Assembly (NCBI RefSeq): GCF_902833225.1
Contig: NZ_CADFEI010000004.1
Location: 372,001 to 436,000, forward strand
Direction: 5' to 3'
DNA: 64,000 nucleotides
DNA from: Burkholderia sp. BCC1644
GTDB taxonomy: Bacteria; Pseudomonadota; Gammaproteobacteria; Burkholderiales; Burkholderiaceae
Translations under genes and position numbers: made by a program
In this document: piece after piece, positions 14,945 through 23,599 of the stretch
How the letters are laid out: every line of letters begins with the position of its first letter
How positions within the stretch are numbered: the stretch's first letter is position 1
The notes under the pieces: model-generated
Database searches by the model: none
The model's input: only the letters and a program-made list of their open reading frames with translations
Told to the model about the DNA's origin: nothing

Positions 14945-16897
14945 GTGAATACGGAATTCGATGCCACCCGTCCCGTGCTCGGCGCCGCCGGCTTGCCGGG
15001 CCGCCTGCGCGCGCTGCTGCGCATGGGGCCGGCCGGCGGCCGCGTCGGCCCGCTGAGCCGGCTCGCGATCGACGGCCTGCCCGACACATGGACGCAACTG
15101 GAAGCGGGCGGCCTGTACGCGATCTACGCGGCCGGCGGCACGCCGGCGTGCGACGCGCTCGTCTGGGAAAGCGCGCGACAGGCACGCACGCGCGACGTGA
15201 CGGTCGTGCTCGCGCGCGATGCGGCACGCGTCGCCGGCCAGATGGAATCGCTCGGTTTCGCAGGCGGCGCACAGCCGGCCGGCTGGCCGCGCAACCTGAA
15301 CGTGCTGGCGATGCCGCCGGCGGCCGAGCCGGCCGACGGTGATGGCGCGCGCGCAACCGCCGACGCGCCGCGCCGCGCGGCGCCGGGCCCGTTCGCGCGG
15401 CTGACCGGCGGCCTGCGCGCGATGAAGCGTTACGGTTTTCGCGCGCGTTCGCTGTATTTCGTCGAAGGCGCCCAGCGCTGGTTCAGCTGGGACGACCCGG
15501 TCGCGCTCGCGGATGAAGCGCACGCACTGGCCGACTGGTGCCGTACGCGCCGGATCGCGCTCGTGCTGCTGCTCGATCCCGAGTCCGCACGGGCGGGCGA
15601 CGACGTGCGCACCGACGATGCGCCGCTCGTGCGCGATGCGGACCGCACGCCGCGCAGCGGCTTCCACGGTATCTGTTCGGGCGTCGCGCAGTTGCAGCGC
15701 ACGCACGGCGAACTGCTGTGGATCGTCGATTTCTGGCGTGCGGGCGACACGCTCGCGGCCGGTGAAGTGCGGCCGCTGCGCTTCGCGCCGGGGGGGCGGC
15801 TGTCCGCGAGCGTCGATGGCGGCGCGACCGAACCGGCGCACCGGATGAAGCTCGCGAGCGACGAGGATCGTGTCGTCGTCAGCCGTGCGGTGCTCGACGG
15901 CACGAATCGCGTGCCTGCCGACTGGGAAATCGTCGACGACAACGCGGCCGTCGTCGCGGCGTGCGCCCATGCCCAGGCCGCGACCGCCGTGCTCGCGTTC
16001 CGTTCGCATGCGCAGCTCGAAGGGTTGTGCGCGGACGTGCATGCGTTGCGTCGCCAATGCGGCGGCGCGCTGAAGATCGCGGTCGTCGAGCGCGGCGAAG
16101 TGCTGCGCCAGCAGTTCGAGGTGCTCGTGCTGAGCGTCGGCGCGAACCGTGTCGTCGCGCGCGATTTGCCGGTCTCGCGGATGCAGGCGGCCGTGCATGC
16201 GCTGCGCGGCCAGCTCTACGCGCGGCCCGTCGCGCCCGACTATCGCGCGGCGCTCGCGGCCGCGCTCGGCGATTCGGTGCTCGGCTATCTGCCGGTCGGC
16301 GCGTTCTGCCTGCGTATTCGCGCGGTGCTCGATCGCGGCGCCGTGCTCGCGCTGCCGCACACGCTCGCGAAGATCACGCTGCTGCCTGGCGTGTCGCATG
16401 TCGACGCATTGCGGCAATGCCACCCGCGCCGCGCGGGCGACGTCGTGACGGCCGACCCTGGACATCTGTTCGTGTTCCTGTTCGCGTGCGAACCGGTCGA
16501 TGCCGACGATGCGCTCGCGCGGATCTTCGACGTGCCGGTCGACACGCTGTCCGATCGCGTCGTGTGCCTCGGGCAGGGCAGCATCGACACCGAGCTCGAC
16601 GCGCTGAAGGCCGAGAACCGCCGCACGCCGATCGCCGACTACAGTGACCTGTTCGCGGCGACGCGCCCGGCCGGCGGCGTGCGCACGCCGCCCGCGGGCG
16701 CCGATCCCGGCGTGACGCCGGCCGAAGCAAGCGAGGCGATCGATGAAATCGATGCGATCGTCGCGCTCGAGGCGATCGGTGCGACGCCGGCGCCCGATGC
16801 CGTCGACGCACCGGCGCCGCATCCCGTCATTCCCGCCGCGCGTGCGCGCGGCGCTACCCGCAGCGCGATGCCGCTGCGCAAGCAGGAGCGCGCATGA
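14945..16897 (+). CDS. bcsE: Cellulose synthesis c-di-GMP-binding protein BcsE
   Basis: A 650-residue BcsE, the cytosolic c-di-GMP receptor that binds the inner-membrane BcsF and BcsRQ and boosts cellulose output in enterobacteria. The C-terminal degenerate GGDEF-like (GIL) domain carries RAGD at 496-499, the expected RxGD c-di-GMP site. A second RAGD occurs at 265-268 in the middle domain. It is longer than E. coli BcsE (523), mainly through a low-complexity tail (about 560-650). The start is GTG with AGGGGA 6-11 bases upstream. Part of that ribosome-binding site is formed by the end of the palindromic element. The stop overlaps bcsF. Confidence 0.9.
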   Translation: MNTEFDATRPVLGAAGLPGRLRALLRMGPAGGRVGPLSRLAIDGLPDTWTQLEAGGLYAIYAAGGTPACDALVWESARQARTRDVTVVLARDAARVAGQMESLGFAGGAQPAGWPRNLNVLAMPPAAEPADGDGARATADAPRRAAPGPFARLTGGLRAMKRYGFRARSLYFVEGAQRWFSWDDPVALADEAHALADWCRTRRIALVLLLDPESARAGDDVRTDDAPLVRDADRTPRSGFHGICSGVAQLQRTHGELLWIVDFWRAGDTLAAGEVRPLRFAPGGRLSASVDGGATEPAHRMKLASDEDRVVVSRAVLDGTNRVPADWEIVDDNAAVVAACAHAQAATAVLAFRSHAQLEGLCADVHALRRQCGGALKIAVVERGEVLRQQFEVLVLSVGANRVVARDLPVSRMQAAVHALRGQLYARPVAPDYRAALAAALGDSVLGYLPVGAFCLRIRAVLDRGAVLALPHTLAKITLLPGVSHVDALRQCHPRRAGDVVTADPGHLFVFLFACEPVDADDALARIFDVPVDTLSDRVVCLGQGSIDTELDALKAENRRTPIADYSDLFAATRPAGGVRTPPAGADPGVTPAEASEAIDEIDAIVALEAIGATPAPDAVDAPAPHPVIPAARARGATRSAMPLRKQERA

Positions 16898-17103
16898 TTG
16901 CCGCACTCGTCATCGGTTTCCTTGGCGGCATCGTGATCGCGGTGCCGGTGTGGATCATCGCGCAGCACCTCGGCATCGGCCGCGGCTTCCATGCGCCGCG
17001 CGGGATCGACCGGCACGACGCCGTGCCGTGCGAACTCGTGCCGGTCGCGTTGCGCGGCCGGTTGCTGCCCGGCGCCGTTGCCGTCGACAAGGCGGCGCGA
17101 TGA
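16894..17103 (+). CDS. bcsF: BcsF-like single-helix membrane protein
   Basis: A 69-residue protein with one N-terminal membrane helix (about residues 3-25) and a short basic/polar cytosolic tail. In E. coli, BcsF (63 residues) recruits BcsE to the membrane-bound synthase. Size, topology and position between bcsE and bcsQ agree, but sequence similarity to the E. coli protein is weak by eye. It overlaps bcsE (ATGA) and its stop overlaps the bcsQ ATG. Confidence 0.7.
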   Translation: MIAALVIGFLGGIVIAVPVWIIAQHLGIGRGFHAPRGIDRHDAVPCELVPVALRGRLLPGAVAVDKAAR

Positions 17104-17879
17104 AGACGATCGCGATTACGTCGACGACCGGCGGCGCGGGCCGCACGACGCTTGCCGCCGCGCTCGCGGTGTTGCTTGCGCGCCGCGGACGGCCGGTCGT
17201 CGCCGTCGAATTCGATGCGCAGAACCTGATGGGCGCGACGCTCGGCCTCGACACGCTGGCCGAACACGGTCTCGCGCAAAGCGTGCTCGGCGGCGCCGAG
17301 CCGTGGCATGCGCATACGTGGCGCAATGCCGACGGCGTGCTGTTCGTGCCGTACGGGCAAGTCGATGCCGCCGATGCCGCCGCATGCGATGCGCGGCTCG
17401 TGGCCGATCCCGCATGGTTGTCGCGCGCGCTGGACGAGATTGCGCTGCCGGCCGAGGGCGTCGTGCTGGTCGACACCGCACGCTATCCGTCGCCGCAGGC
17501 CGAGCAGGCGATTCGCCGCGCGGACCTGACGCTCGTCGTCGTGCCGCCGGAGCCGACCGCCTGCGCGACGACGGCCGCGCGGCTCGGTGCGCTCCGGGCC
17601 GGCGCCGGCGAACTGCAGATCGTCGTGAACCGGCTGAACCCGGCACGCGACATGCAGCGCGACGCGCTCGCGATGCTGCGCGCGGTCGCGGGGCCGGCAT
17701 CGATGCTCGAACAGCGGATCCACGTCGACGCGGCGGTGCCCGAAGCGCTCGCGCGCGGCAGCTGGATCTTCGACGACGCGCCGTATTCGCAGGTGTCGCA
17801 CGACCTGAACGGCATCGCCAACTGGGTCCATGCATGGCTGACGGCCGTTGCCGCGGGCCGCACCGGAGCGGCGCGATGA
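17100..17879 (+). CDS. bcsQ: Cellulose synthesis MinD/ParA-like ATPase BcsQ
   Basis: A 259-residue SIMIBI-class ATPase related to MinD/ParA, needed for cellulose production and polar placement of the synthase in E. coli, where it acts with BcsR. The nucleotide loop is TTGGAGRTT (residues 9-17). The Walker A lysine position is Arg, and the deviant first lysine (KGG) is Thr. E. coli BcsQ also has a non-standard loop. VVLVDTARY (about 121-129) is the Walker B equivalent. Start and stop both use ATGA overlaps (with bcsF and bcsA), showing tight coupling. Confidence 0.88.
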   Translation: MKTIAITSTTGGAGRTTLAAALAVLLARRGRPVVAVEFDAQNLMGATLGLDTLAEHGLAQSVLGGAEPWHAHTWRNADGVLFVPYGQVDAADAAACDARLVADPAWLSRALDEIALPAEGVVLVDTARYPSPQAEQAIRRADLTLVVVPPEPTACATTAARLGALRAGAGELQIVVNRLNPARDMQRDALAMLRAVAGPASMLEQRIHVDAAVPEALARGSWIFDDAPYSQVSHDLNGIANWVHAWLTAVAAGRTGAAR

Positions 17880-20413
17880 AGCCCGCGTTCGCGCCGCGGC
17901 TGCGCACGCTCGGCCGCCGTGTGGCCGACTGGTGCGCACGCGGCATCGGGCTGCCGGCCGAGCGCACGCTGGTCGACTGGCTCGTGCGGCTGTTCTTCCA
18001 CGCGCCGCGGCCCGGCCGGCCCGATCACGTGCGCCGTTGGGTGCGCGTCGCGTTCCTGCGGCTCGCGCACGACTGGGGCGTGCTGCAGCCGCTCAGTCCG
18101 CGCGAATGGCTGTGGCGCGCAATCGTGCGCGCGCCGCGCGCTGCCGATGGCCGGCCCGCGCGCGATCCGCTCGCGTGGTTCGACAAGACCGTCGTGCCCG
18201 TTTACGTGGCCGTGCGCGCGGTTGGCCGGCGCATCGACGCGCTGCTCGAACGCCTGCCGTGGGTGCGCTGGGGCGGCTGGCTCGATGCACGCGCGAATGG
18301 CGTCGGCCGGCACCGCTGGCTCGCGCCGCTGCTGCTCGTGGCCGGCGCGCTGCTCTGGGCCGCGGCCGGGATGTCGCCGCTGATGCCCGGCGCGCAGTTC
18401 GCGTTCTTCGCGATCGTCGCGGTGCTGGCACTCGCGCTGCGCCGCCTGCCGGGCCATCTGCCGACGCTCGCGCTCGCGTCGCTGGCGCTGCTCGCGACGG
18501 TGCGCTACGTGTGGTGGCGCACGACGCAGACGCTCGATTTCCGCAGCCCGGTCGAGGCGATCGCCGGCTACCTGCTGTACGGCGCCGAAGCCTATACGTG
18601 GATGATCCTGCTGCTCGGCTTCGTGCAGACCGCATGGCCGCTCGACCGGCCGATCGTGCCGCTGCCCGACGATCCCGACACCTGGCCGACCGTCGACATC
18701 TACATCCCGACCTACAACGAGCCGCTGTCGGTCGTGAAGCCGACGGTATTCGCCGCGCAGAGCATCGACTGGCCGAGCGCGAAGCTGCGCGTGTACCTGC
18801 TCGACGACGGCAAGCGCCCCGAATTCGAGGCGTTCGCGCGCGAGGCCGGCATCGACTACGTGACGCGCGACGACAACCGCCACGCGAAGGCCGGCAACAT
18901 CAACCGCGCGCTGCCGAAGACGCACGGCGAATACATCGCGATCTTCGACTGCGATCACGTGCCGACGCGCTCGTTCCTGCAGACGACGATGGGCGTGTTC
19001 CTGCGCGATCCGAAGTGCGCGCTCGTGCAGACCCCGCACCATTTCTTCTCGCCCGATCCGTTCGAGCGCAACCTCGGCACGTTCCGCGAGATCCCGAACG
19101 AGGGCAACCTGTTCTACGGGCTCGTGCAGTCGGGCAACGACCTGTGGAATGCGACGTTCTTCTGCGGATCGTGCGCGGTGCTCAAGCGCAGCGCGCTGGA
19201 AGAGGTCGGCGGCGTCGCGGTGGAAACCGTGACCGAGGATGCGCACACGGCGCTCAAGCTGCACCGGCGCGGTTATACGTCGGCGTACCTGCCGACCGTG
19301 CAGGCGGCCGGCCTCGCGACCGAAAGCCTCGCCGGCCACGTGAAGCAGCGCACGCGCTGGGCGCGCGGGATGGCGCAGATCTTCCGCATCGACAATCCGT
19401 TCCTCGGGCGCGGGCTCGGCTTGATCCAGCGGATCTGCTACGGCAACGCGATGCTGCACTTCTTCTACGGGATTCCACGGCTGGTGTTCCTGACGATCCC
19501 GCTCGCGTACCTGTTCTTCCACCTGTACTTCATCAACGCGTCGTCGCTCGCGCTCGCGAGCTACGTGATCCCGTACCTCGTGCTCGCGAACGTCGCGAAC
19601 TCGCGGATGCAGGGGCGCTACCGTCATTCGTTCTGGGCCGAGGTCTACGAATCGGTGCTCGCGTGGTACATCGCACTGCCGACCACGGTCGCGTTCTTCA
19701 GCCCGAAGCACGGCAAGTTCAACGTGACCGACAAGGGCGGCAAGATCGACGAAGGCTACGTCGACTGGTCGACGTCGAAGCCGTATCTCGTGCTGTTCGG
19801 GCTGAACGTGCTCGCGATCGCCGCCGGCCTGTGGCGGCTGGTGGCCGACCAGGGCGACGAGGCGTCGACGATCCTGATCACGCTCGGCTGGACCGTGTAC
19901 AACCTCGCGATGCTCGGCGCGGCGCTGGCCGTCGCGCGCGAGACCAAGCAGGTGCGCGTCACGCACCGGATCGCGATGCGCGTGCCGGCCATGCTGCTGC
20001 TGGCCGACGGGTCGACGGCCGCATGCTTCACGAGCGACTACTCGACCGGCGGCCTCGGCCTCGAAGCGGTGCCGGGGCTTCCGCTCGCCGTCGGCGACAC
20101 GCTGACGGTGTGCGTGACGCGCGGCGATCGCGCGTTCCCGTTCCCGGTGCGCGTGACCCGCGTGACGCCGATGCATGTCGGCGTGAGCTTCGAGGAACTG
20201 ACGCTCGAACAGGAGCGCCAGCTCGTGCAGTGCACGTTCGGCCGCGCGGATGCGTGGCTCGACTGGCACGAGGGCGAACGCCTCGACACGCCGCTCGGCG
20301 GGCTGAAGGAAGTGTTGCGCATCGGCCTGGACGGCAATGTCCGAATGTGGAAGAGTGCGGCGCGCGGCCTGCAGGCCATGCTGGCGCCGAAACTCGATCG
20401 GGCGCGCGACTGA
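17876..20413 (+). CDS. bcsA: Cellulose synthase catalytic subunit BcsA (UDP-forming)
   Basis: An 845-residue family-2 glycosyltransferase that polymerises UDP-glucose into beta-1,4-glucan and moves it across the inner membrane. Visible catalytic motifs: DDG (310-312), DCD (358-360), TED (453-455) and QRTRW (491-495). A C-terminal PilZ domain binds c-di-GMP through RIAMR (698-702) and DYSTGG (721-726). About eight membrane helices flank the catalytic domain. The N-terminal 130 residues are cytosolic and resemble the extension of enterobacterial BcsA. Placed after bcsQ with an ATGA overlap; BcsB, its obligate partner, is encoded at the start of the locus. Confidence 0.97.
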   Translation: MKPAFAPRLRTLGRRVADWCARGIGLPAERTLVDWLVRLFFHAPRPGRPDHVRRWVRVAFLRLAHDWGVLQPLSPREWLWRAIVRAPRAADGRPARDPLAWFDKTVVPVYVAVRAVGRRIDALLERLPWVRWGGWLDARANGVGRHRWLAPLLLVAGALLWAAAGMSPLMPGAQFAFFAIVAVLALALRRLPGHLPTLALASLALLATVRYVWWRTTQTLDFRSPVEAIAGYLLYGAEAYTWMILLLGFVQTAWPLDRPIVPLPDDPDTWPTVDIYIPTYNEPLSVVKPTVFAAQSIDWPSAKLRVYLLDDGKRPEFEAFAREAGIDYVTRDDNRHAKAGNINRALPKTHGEYIAIFDCDHVPTRSFLQTTMGVFLRDPKCALVQTPHHFFSPDPFERNLGTFREIPNEGNLFYGLVQSGNDLWNATFFCGSCAVLKRSALEEVGGVAVETVTEDAHTALKLHRRGYTSAYLPTVQAAGLATESLAGHVKQRTRWARGMAQIFRIDNPFLGRGLGLIQRICYGNAMLHFFYGIPRLVFLTIPLAYLFFHLYFINASSLALASYVIPYLVLANVANSRMQGRYRHSFWAEVYESVLAWYIALPTTVAFFSPKHGKFNVTDKGGKIDEGYVDWSTSKPYLVLFGLNVLAIAAGLWRLVADQGDEASTILITLGWTVYNLAMLGAALAVARETKQVRVTHRIAMRVPAMLLLADGSTAACFTSDYSTGGLGLEAVPGLPLAVGDTLTVCVTRGDRAFPFPVRVTRVTPMHVGVSFEELTLEQERQLVQCTFGRADAWLDWHEGERLDTPLGGLKEVLRIGLDGNVRMWKSAARGLQAMLAPKLDRARD

Positions 20414-20440
20414 CGCGGCGCTCATCATGGAGTGGGTTAG

Positions 20441-21997
20441 ATGACGTTCTGGAATCTGTATTTCATCCTGAAGTTCGCGCTGTTCGCGACCGGGCACCTG
20501 CAGCCGTTCTGGCTCGCGAACCTCGCGTTCGCGGTGGCGCTCGTGGCGAGCGCGCCGGTCCGGCAGCGCGCGTGGCGCATCGTCCGGCAGGTCGTGGCGA
20601 TCGCGATCGCGGTGCCGCTGCTCGCGCGCGAGATGCATGCGCCGCCGCTCGCGCGGCTCGTCGACGCCGCGCGCGAAGTGAGCACGTTCCGCCTCGACTA
20701 CTGGATGGAGCTGCTGCCGCGCCTGCTGCCGCCGTTGCTGGTATTGACGGTCGTCGGCGCGCTGATCGTCTATTTCATCGTCAACCGCTGGCTGCGCGTC
20801 GCGACGTTCGTGATGGCCGTGCTGATCGTGATGCCGTTGTGGCAGGCCGGCAGCGGGTTGATGGCGTGCGTCGTCGCGCCGGCCCAGCAGCAGGCGAACG
20901 TCACGGACGCCACGCGCGCCGGCCAGCCCGAGGACCACAACGCGGCGCTCGCGACGTTCCGCACCCAGGAGTCGCAGCGGCAGGTCGCGTTCGGCCATCT
21001 CGGCAACGATCCGGCCGCGCAGTTCGACGTGATCGTGCTGCACGTCTGCTCGCTGTCGTGGGACGACCTCGATGCGGCGAAGGTGCGCAACCATCCGATG
21101 CTGAACCACTTCGACTACCTGTTCACGAACTTCAGCACGGCCGCGAGCTACAGCGGCCCGGCGGCGATCCGCGTGCTGCGCGCGAGCTGCGGACAGGAGG
21201 CGCATGCCGACCTGTACAAGCCCGCGCAGCAGCAGTGCTACCTGTTCTCGCAACTGGCGCGCGCCGGCTACTCGGTGCAGTCGCTGCTGAACCACGACGG
21301 CCATTTCGACAACTTCCTGCAGGTGATCCACGACAACATCGGCGTGGCCGATGCGCCGATGATCTCGAACGCGGCCGCACCCGTCGCGATGCATGCGTTC
21401 GACGGCTCGGCGATCAAGGACGACTATTCGACGCTCGCGAACTGGTACGCGCAGCGCGCGTCGGTGCCGGGGCCGGTCGCGCTGTACTACAACACGATCA
21501 GCCTGCATGACGGCAACCGGGTCGTCGGCAGTTCGCTGACGAGCATCGACTCGTATCCGCAGCGCGCGACGAAGCTGATGAACGATTTCGACCGGCTCGC
21601 CGACCTGATCGCGCAGTCGGGCCGCCGCGCGGTGATCGTGTTCGTGCCCGAGCACGGCGCCGCGCTGCGCGGCGACAAGAACCAGGTCGCGGGCCTGCGC
21701 GAAATCCCGACGCCGCGCGTCGTGCACGGGCCGGTCGGCGTGCGGCTCGTCGGCTTCGCGGGCAACCACGGCGCGACGACCGTGATCGACCAGCCGGCCA
21801 GCTTCCTCGCGCTGTCGCAGTTGATGTCGAACCTGGTGTCGAACAGCCCGTTCAAGCCGGGCACGACGCTCGCGCAATACGCGGCGGACCTGCCGCGCAC
21901 GCGGATGGTCGGCGAGAACGAAGGCACGGTGATGATGCAGACGGCCGCGGGCTACGCGGTGAAAACTCCGGACGGCGTATGGATCGACGAACAGTAA
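20441..21997 (+). CDS. bcsG: Cellulose phosphoethanolamine transferase BcsG
   Basis: A 518-residue inner-membrane protein: about five N-terminal helices (residues 1-150) and a periplasmic alkaline-phosphatase-fold domain. It transfers phosphoethanolamine from phosphatidylethanolamine to cellulose. The nucleophile is Ser238 (SYSG), 35 residues after zinc ligand Cys203, exactly the spacing of Cys243/Ser278 in E. coli BcsG. Glu404-His405 in PEHG match the other zinc ligands. All known catalytic residues are therefore present, and a modified cellulose is predicted. A GGAG lies before the ATG. The 3' end overlaps bcsR. Confidence 0.94.
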   Translation: MTFWNLYFILKFALFATGHLQPFWLANLAFAVALVASAPVRQRAWRIVRQVVAIAIAVPLLAREMHAPPLARLVDAAREVSTFRLDYWMELLPRLLPPLLVLTVVGALIVYFIVNRWLRVATFVMAVLIVMPLWQAGSGLMACVVAPAQQQANVTDATRAGQPEDHNAALATFRTQESQRQVAFGHLGNDPAAQFDVIVLHVCSLSWDDLDAAKVRNHPMLNHFDYLFTNFSTAASYSGPAAIRVLRASCGQEAHADLYKPAQQQCYLFSQLARAGYSVQSLLNHDGHFDNFLQVIHDNIGVADAPMISNAAAPVAMHAFDGSAIKDDYSTLANWYAQRASVPGPVALYYNTISLHDGNRVVGSSLTSIDSYPQRATKLMNDFDRLADLIAQSGRRAVIVFVPEHGAALRGDKNQVAGLREIPTPRVVHGPVGVRLVGFAGNHGATTVIDQPASFLALSQLMSNLVSNSPFKPGTTLAQYAADLPRTRMVGENEGTVMMQTAAGYAVKTPDGVWIDEQ

Positions 21998-22176
21998 TTC
22001 TCCCGAGCGATGGCGACGGCGATCGCCTGTCGCAGCCGAACGACGTGCGCGGTCTCGCGCGGCATCTGCCCGCGCTCGATCCCGAACGTTACGTCGACGA
22101 ACAGGCGCGCCGCGCGTTCATCGAGTCGCTCGACCGCTGGCCGACGCTCGCGAAGTTGATGGGATTGAAGCCGTAA
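21979..22176 (+). CDS. bcsR: BcsR-like small cellulose synthesis regulator
   Basis: A 65-residue soluble protein overlapping the last 19 bp of bcsG. Its C-terminal part (YVDEQARRAFIESLDRWP, then LAKL) matches the short helical BcsR pattern in E. coli, which ends RWPLLAEF. BcsR stabilises BcsQ in the BcsRQ complex. In E. coli bcsR opens the operon; here it closes it. The assignment rests on size, the C-terminal motif and context. Confidence 0.75.
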   Translation: MDRRTVILPSDGDGDRLSQPNDVRGLARHLPALDPERYVDEQARRAFIESLDRWPTLAKLMGLKP

Positions 22177-22182
22177 ACGCAC

Positions 22183-22208
22183 GACGGCCGGCATGCATGC
22201 CGGCCGTC
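22183..22208. terminator. Perfect 26-bp palindrome after the bcs operon
   Basis: Two 13-bp arms (GACGGCCGGCATG and its complement) follow the bcsR stop by 6 bp and face the end of the convergent pirin gene. There is no T-tract, so it could be a bidirectional or Rho-assisted stop. Confidence 0.5.
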
Positions 22209-22243
22209 GCGTCGTTGCGGGCGATCTGCCTATTGCCTATTGC

Positions 22244-23128
22244 CTAGTGCGCCTTGCGCTCCGGCTGGCGCGTCCATTCGTTTTCTTCGCCCGGCACCTT
22301 GCCGAACGTCTGATCGGCCCACGCGGCCCGCGCTGCGTCGATCTTCGCGCGCGCGCTCGACACGAAATTCCATTCGATGAACCGCTCGCCCGGCAGGTGT
22401 GCGCCGCCGAGCAGCATCACGCGCGCGCCGTTCGCGCTGGCGAGCGCCACGGTCGCGCCCGGTTCAAGCACGGCCATCGTCGCGGGGGCGAGTGGCGTGC
22501 CGTCGACGGTGAGATCGCCGTCGACGAGATACACGCCGCGCTCGTCGTGTTCTGCATCGAGCGCGAGTTGTCCGCCCGGCGTGAATTCCGCGTACGCGTA
22601 GAGCGTCGGCGAGAACACGGCGACCGGCGACGTCAGCCCGAACGCGGTGCCTGCGATCACGCGCACGTTCGCGCCGTCGCGTGTGAACGACGGCAGCGTG
22701 TCGGCCGCGTGGTGAACGAACGCGGGCGTGGTGTCTTCATGCTCGACCGGCAGCGCGACCCAGGTCTGGATCCCGTGGACCGGCTGATCGTGCGGGCGGT
22801 CTTCGTCGGGCGAGCGTTCCGAATGCACGATGCCGCGGCCGGCCGTCATCCAGTTCACGTCGCCCGGCACGATCTTCTGCCGGAAGCCGAGGCTGTCGTG
22901 ATGCATCAGCGAGCCGTCGAACAGGTAGGTGACGGTCGCGAGCCCGATGTGCGGATGCGGCAGCACGTCGATACCGCGGCCGGCCGGCAGCACGGCCGGG
23001 CCCATCTCGTCGAAGAAGATGAACGGGCCGACGAGGCGCGCGGCGCGCGCGGGGAGCACGCGGCGCACGACGAGGTTGCCGATGTCGCTTTCGCGCGGCG
23101 TGAGCAGGGTCTTGATCGATGCGGACAT
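22244..23128 (-). CDS. Pirin family protein (quercetinase-like bicupin)
   Basis: A 294-residue bicupin of the pirin/YhaK/YhhW family. The metal site of pirins is intact: His58, His60, His102 and Glu104 (in LPHPHIGL and VHSERS). Bacterial members oxidise quercetin-type flavonols or act as redox sensors; the substrate here is unknown. The ATG at 23128 gives the conserved N-terminus; the frame continues upstream without similarity. It follows an OsmC gene by 32 bp on the same strand and probably belongs to the XapX-antiporter-OsmC-pirin operon. Confidence 0.88.
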   Translation of the reverse strand: MSASIKTLLTPRESDIGNLVVRRVLPARAARLVGPFIFFDEMGPAVLPAGRGIDVLPHPHIGLATVTYLFDGSLMHHDSLGFRQKIVPGDVNWMTAGRGIVHSERSPDEDRPHDQPVHGIQTWVALPVEHEDTTPAFVHHAADTLPSFTRDGANVRVIAGTAFGLTSPVAVFSPTLYAYAEFTPGGQLALDAEHDERGVYLVDGDLTVDGTPLAPATMAVLEPGATVALASANGARVMLLGGAHLPGERFIEWNFVSSARAKIDAARAAWADQTFGKVPGEENEWTRQPERKAH

Positions 23129-23160
23129 GGTGGGGATTCTCGTGGTCGATGCGGAAAGCG

Positions 23161-23553
23161 TCAGGCGATCGCCGTGTCGATCGTGATCGGATGCGTGAGG
23201 ATCTTGTGAACCGGGCACGCATTCGCGATCTGCAGCAGGCGCTCGCGCTGCTCGCCGGTCAGGTCGCCGTCGAGCGTGATGCGGCGCACGATCGTGCTGC
23301 CCGCGCTGCCCGATTCGTGCGCGAGCTTCACGTGCACTTCGGCGAGCGGCCAGCCCTTGCGTTGCGCATACATCTTCAGCGTGATCGCGGTGCACGCGCC
23401 GAGGCTCGACAGCAGCAGTGCGACGGGCGTCGGTGCCGCATCGCCGCCGCCGAGCGACGCCGGTTCGTCGGCACGCCACTGGTGGACGCCGTCGGTGAAG
23501 TGGACGAGGTAATCGACCGAGCCGATGCTCGCTTCGACGGACAGTTCGCTCAT
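23161..23553 (-). CDS. OsmC family peroxiredoxin-like protein
   Basis: A 130-residue OsmC/YhfA-type protein. The two redox cysteines are Cys54 (SSLGACTA) and Cys113 (NACPVHK), as in thiol peroxidases that reduce organic hydroperoxides. The start is the ATG before SELSVEAS; the longer frame upstream overlaps the antiporter gene and is not credible. It lies 46 bp after the antiporter and 32 bp before pirin on the same strand, suggesting a shared stress transcript. Confidence 0.88.
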   Translation of the reverse strand: MSELSVEASIGSVDYLVHFTDGVHQWRADEPASLGGGDAAPTPVALLLSSLGACTAITLKMYAQRKGWPLAEVHVKLAHESGSAGSTIVRRITLDGDLTGEQRERLLQIANACPVHKILTHPITIDTAIA

Positions 23554-23599
23554 TGCAGATCCATGGAAAAAGGGGGAGGGCCGGCGGCGTGGCCGGGCA

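Noticed and set aside
14648..14948. Plus-strand frames through the same element
   Set aside because: They run into bcsE in other frames and consist of repeat-derived residues; no evidence of translation.
10664..16906. Very long open frame on the minus strand (over 2000 codons) opposite bcsC and bcsE
   Set aside because: Arg/Ala-rich composition without any domain, lies wholly antisense to genes with clear catalytic or structural motifs, and crosses the palindromic element. Typical GC-rich shadow.
22183..22208. Possible recombination site
   Set aside because: The perfect palindrome lies between convergent gene ends, where a terminator is the simpler explanation.
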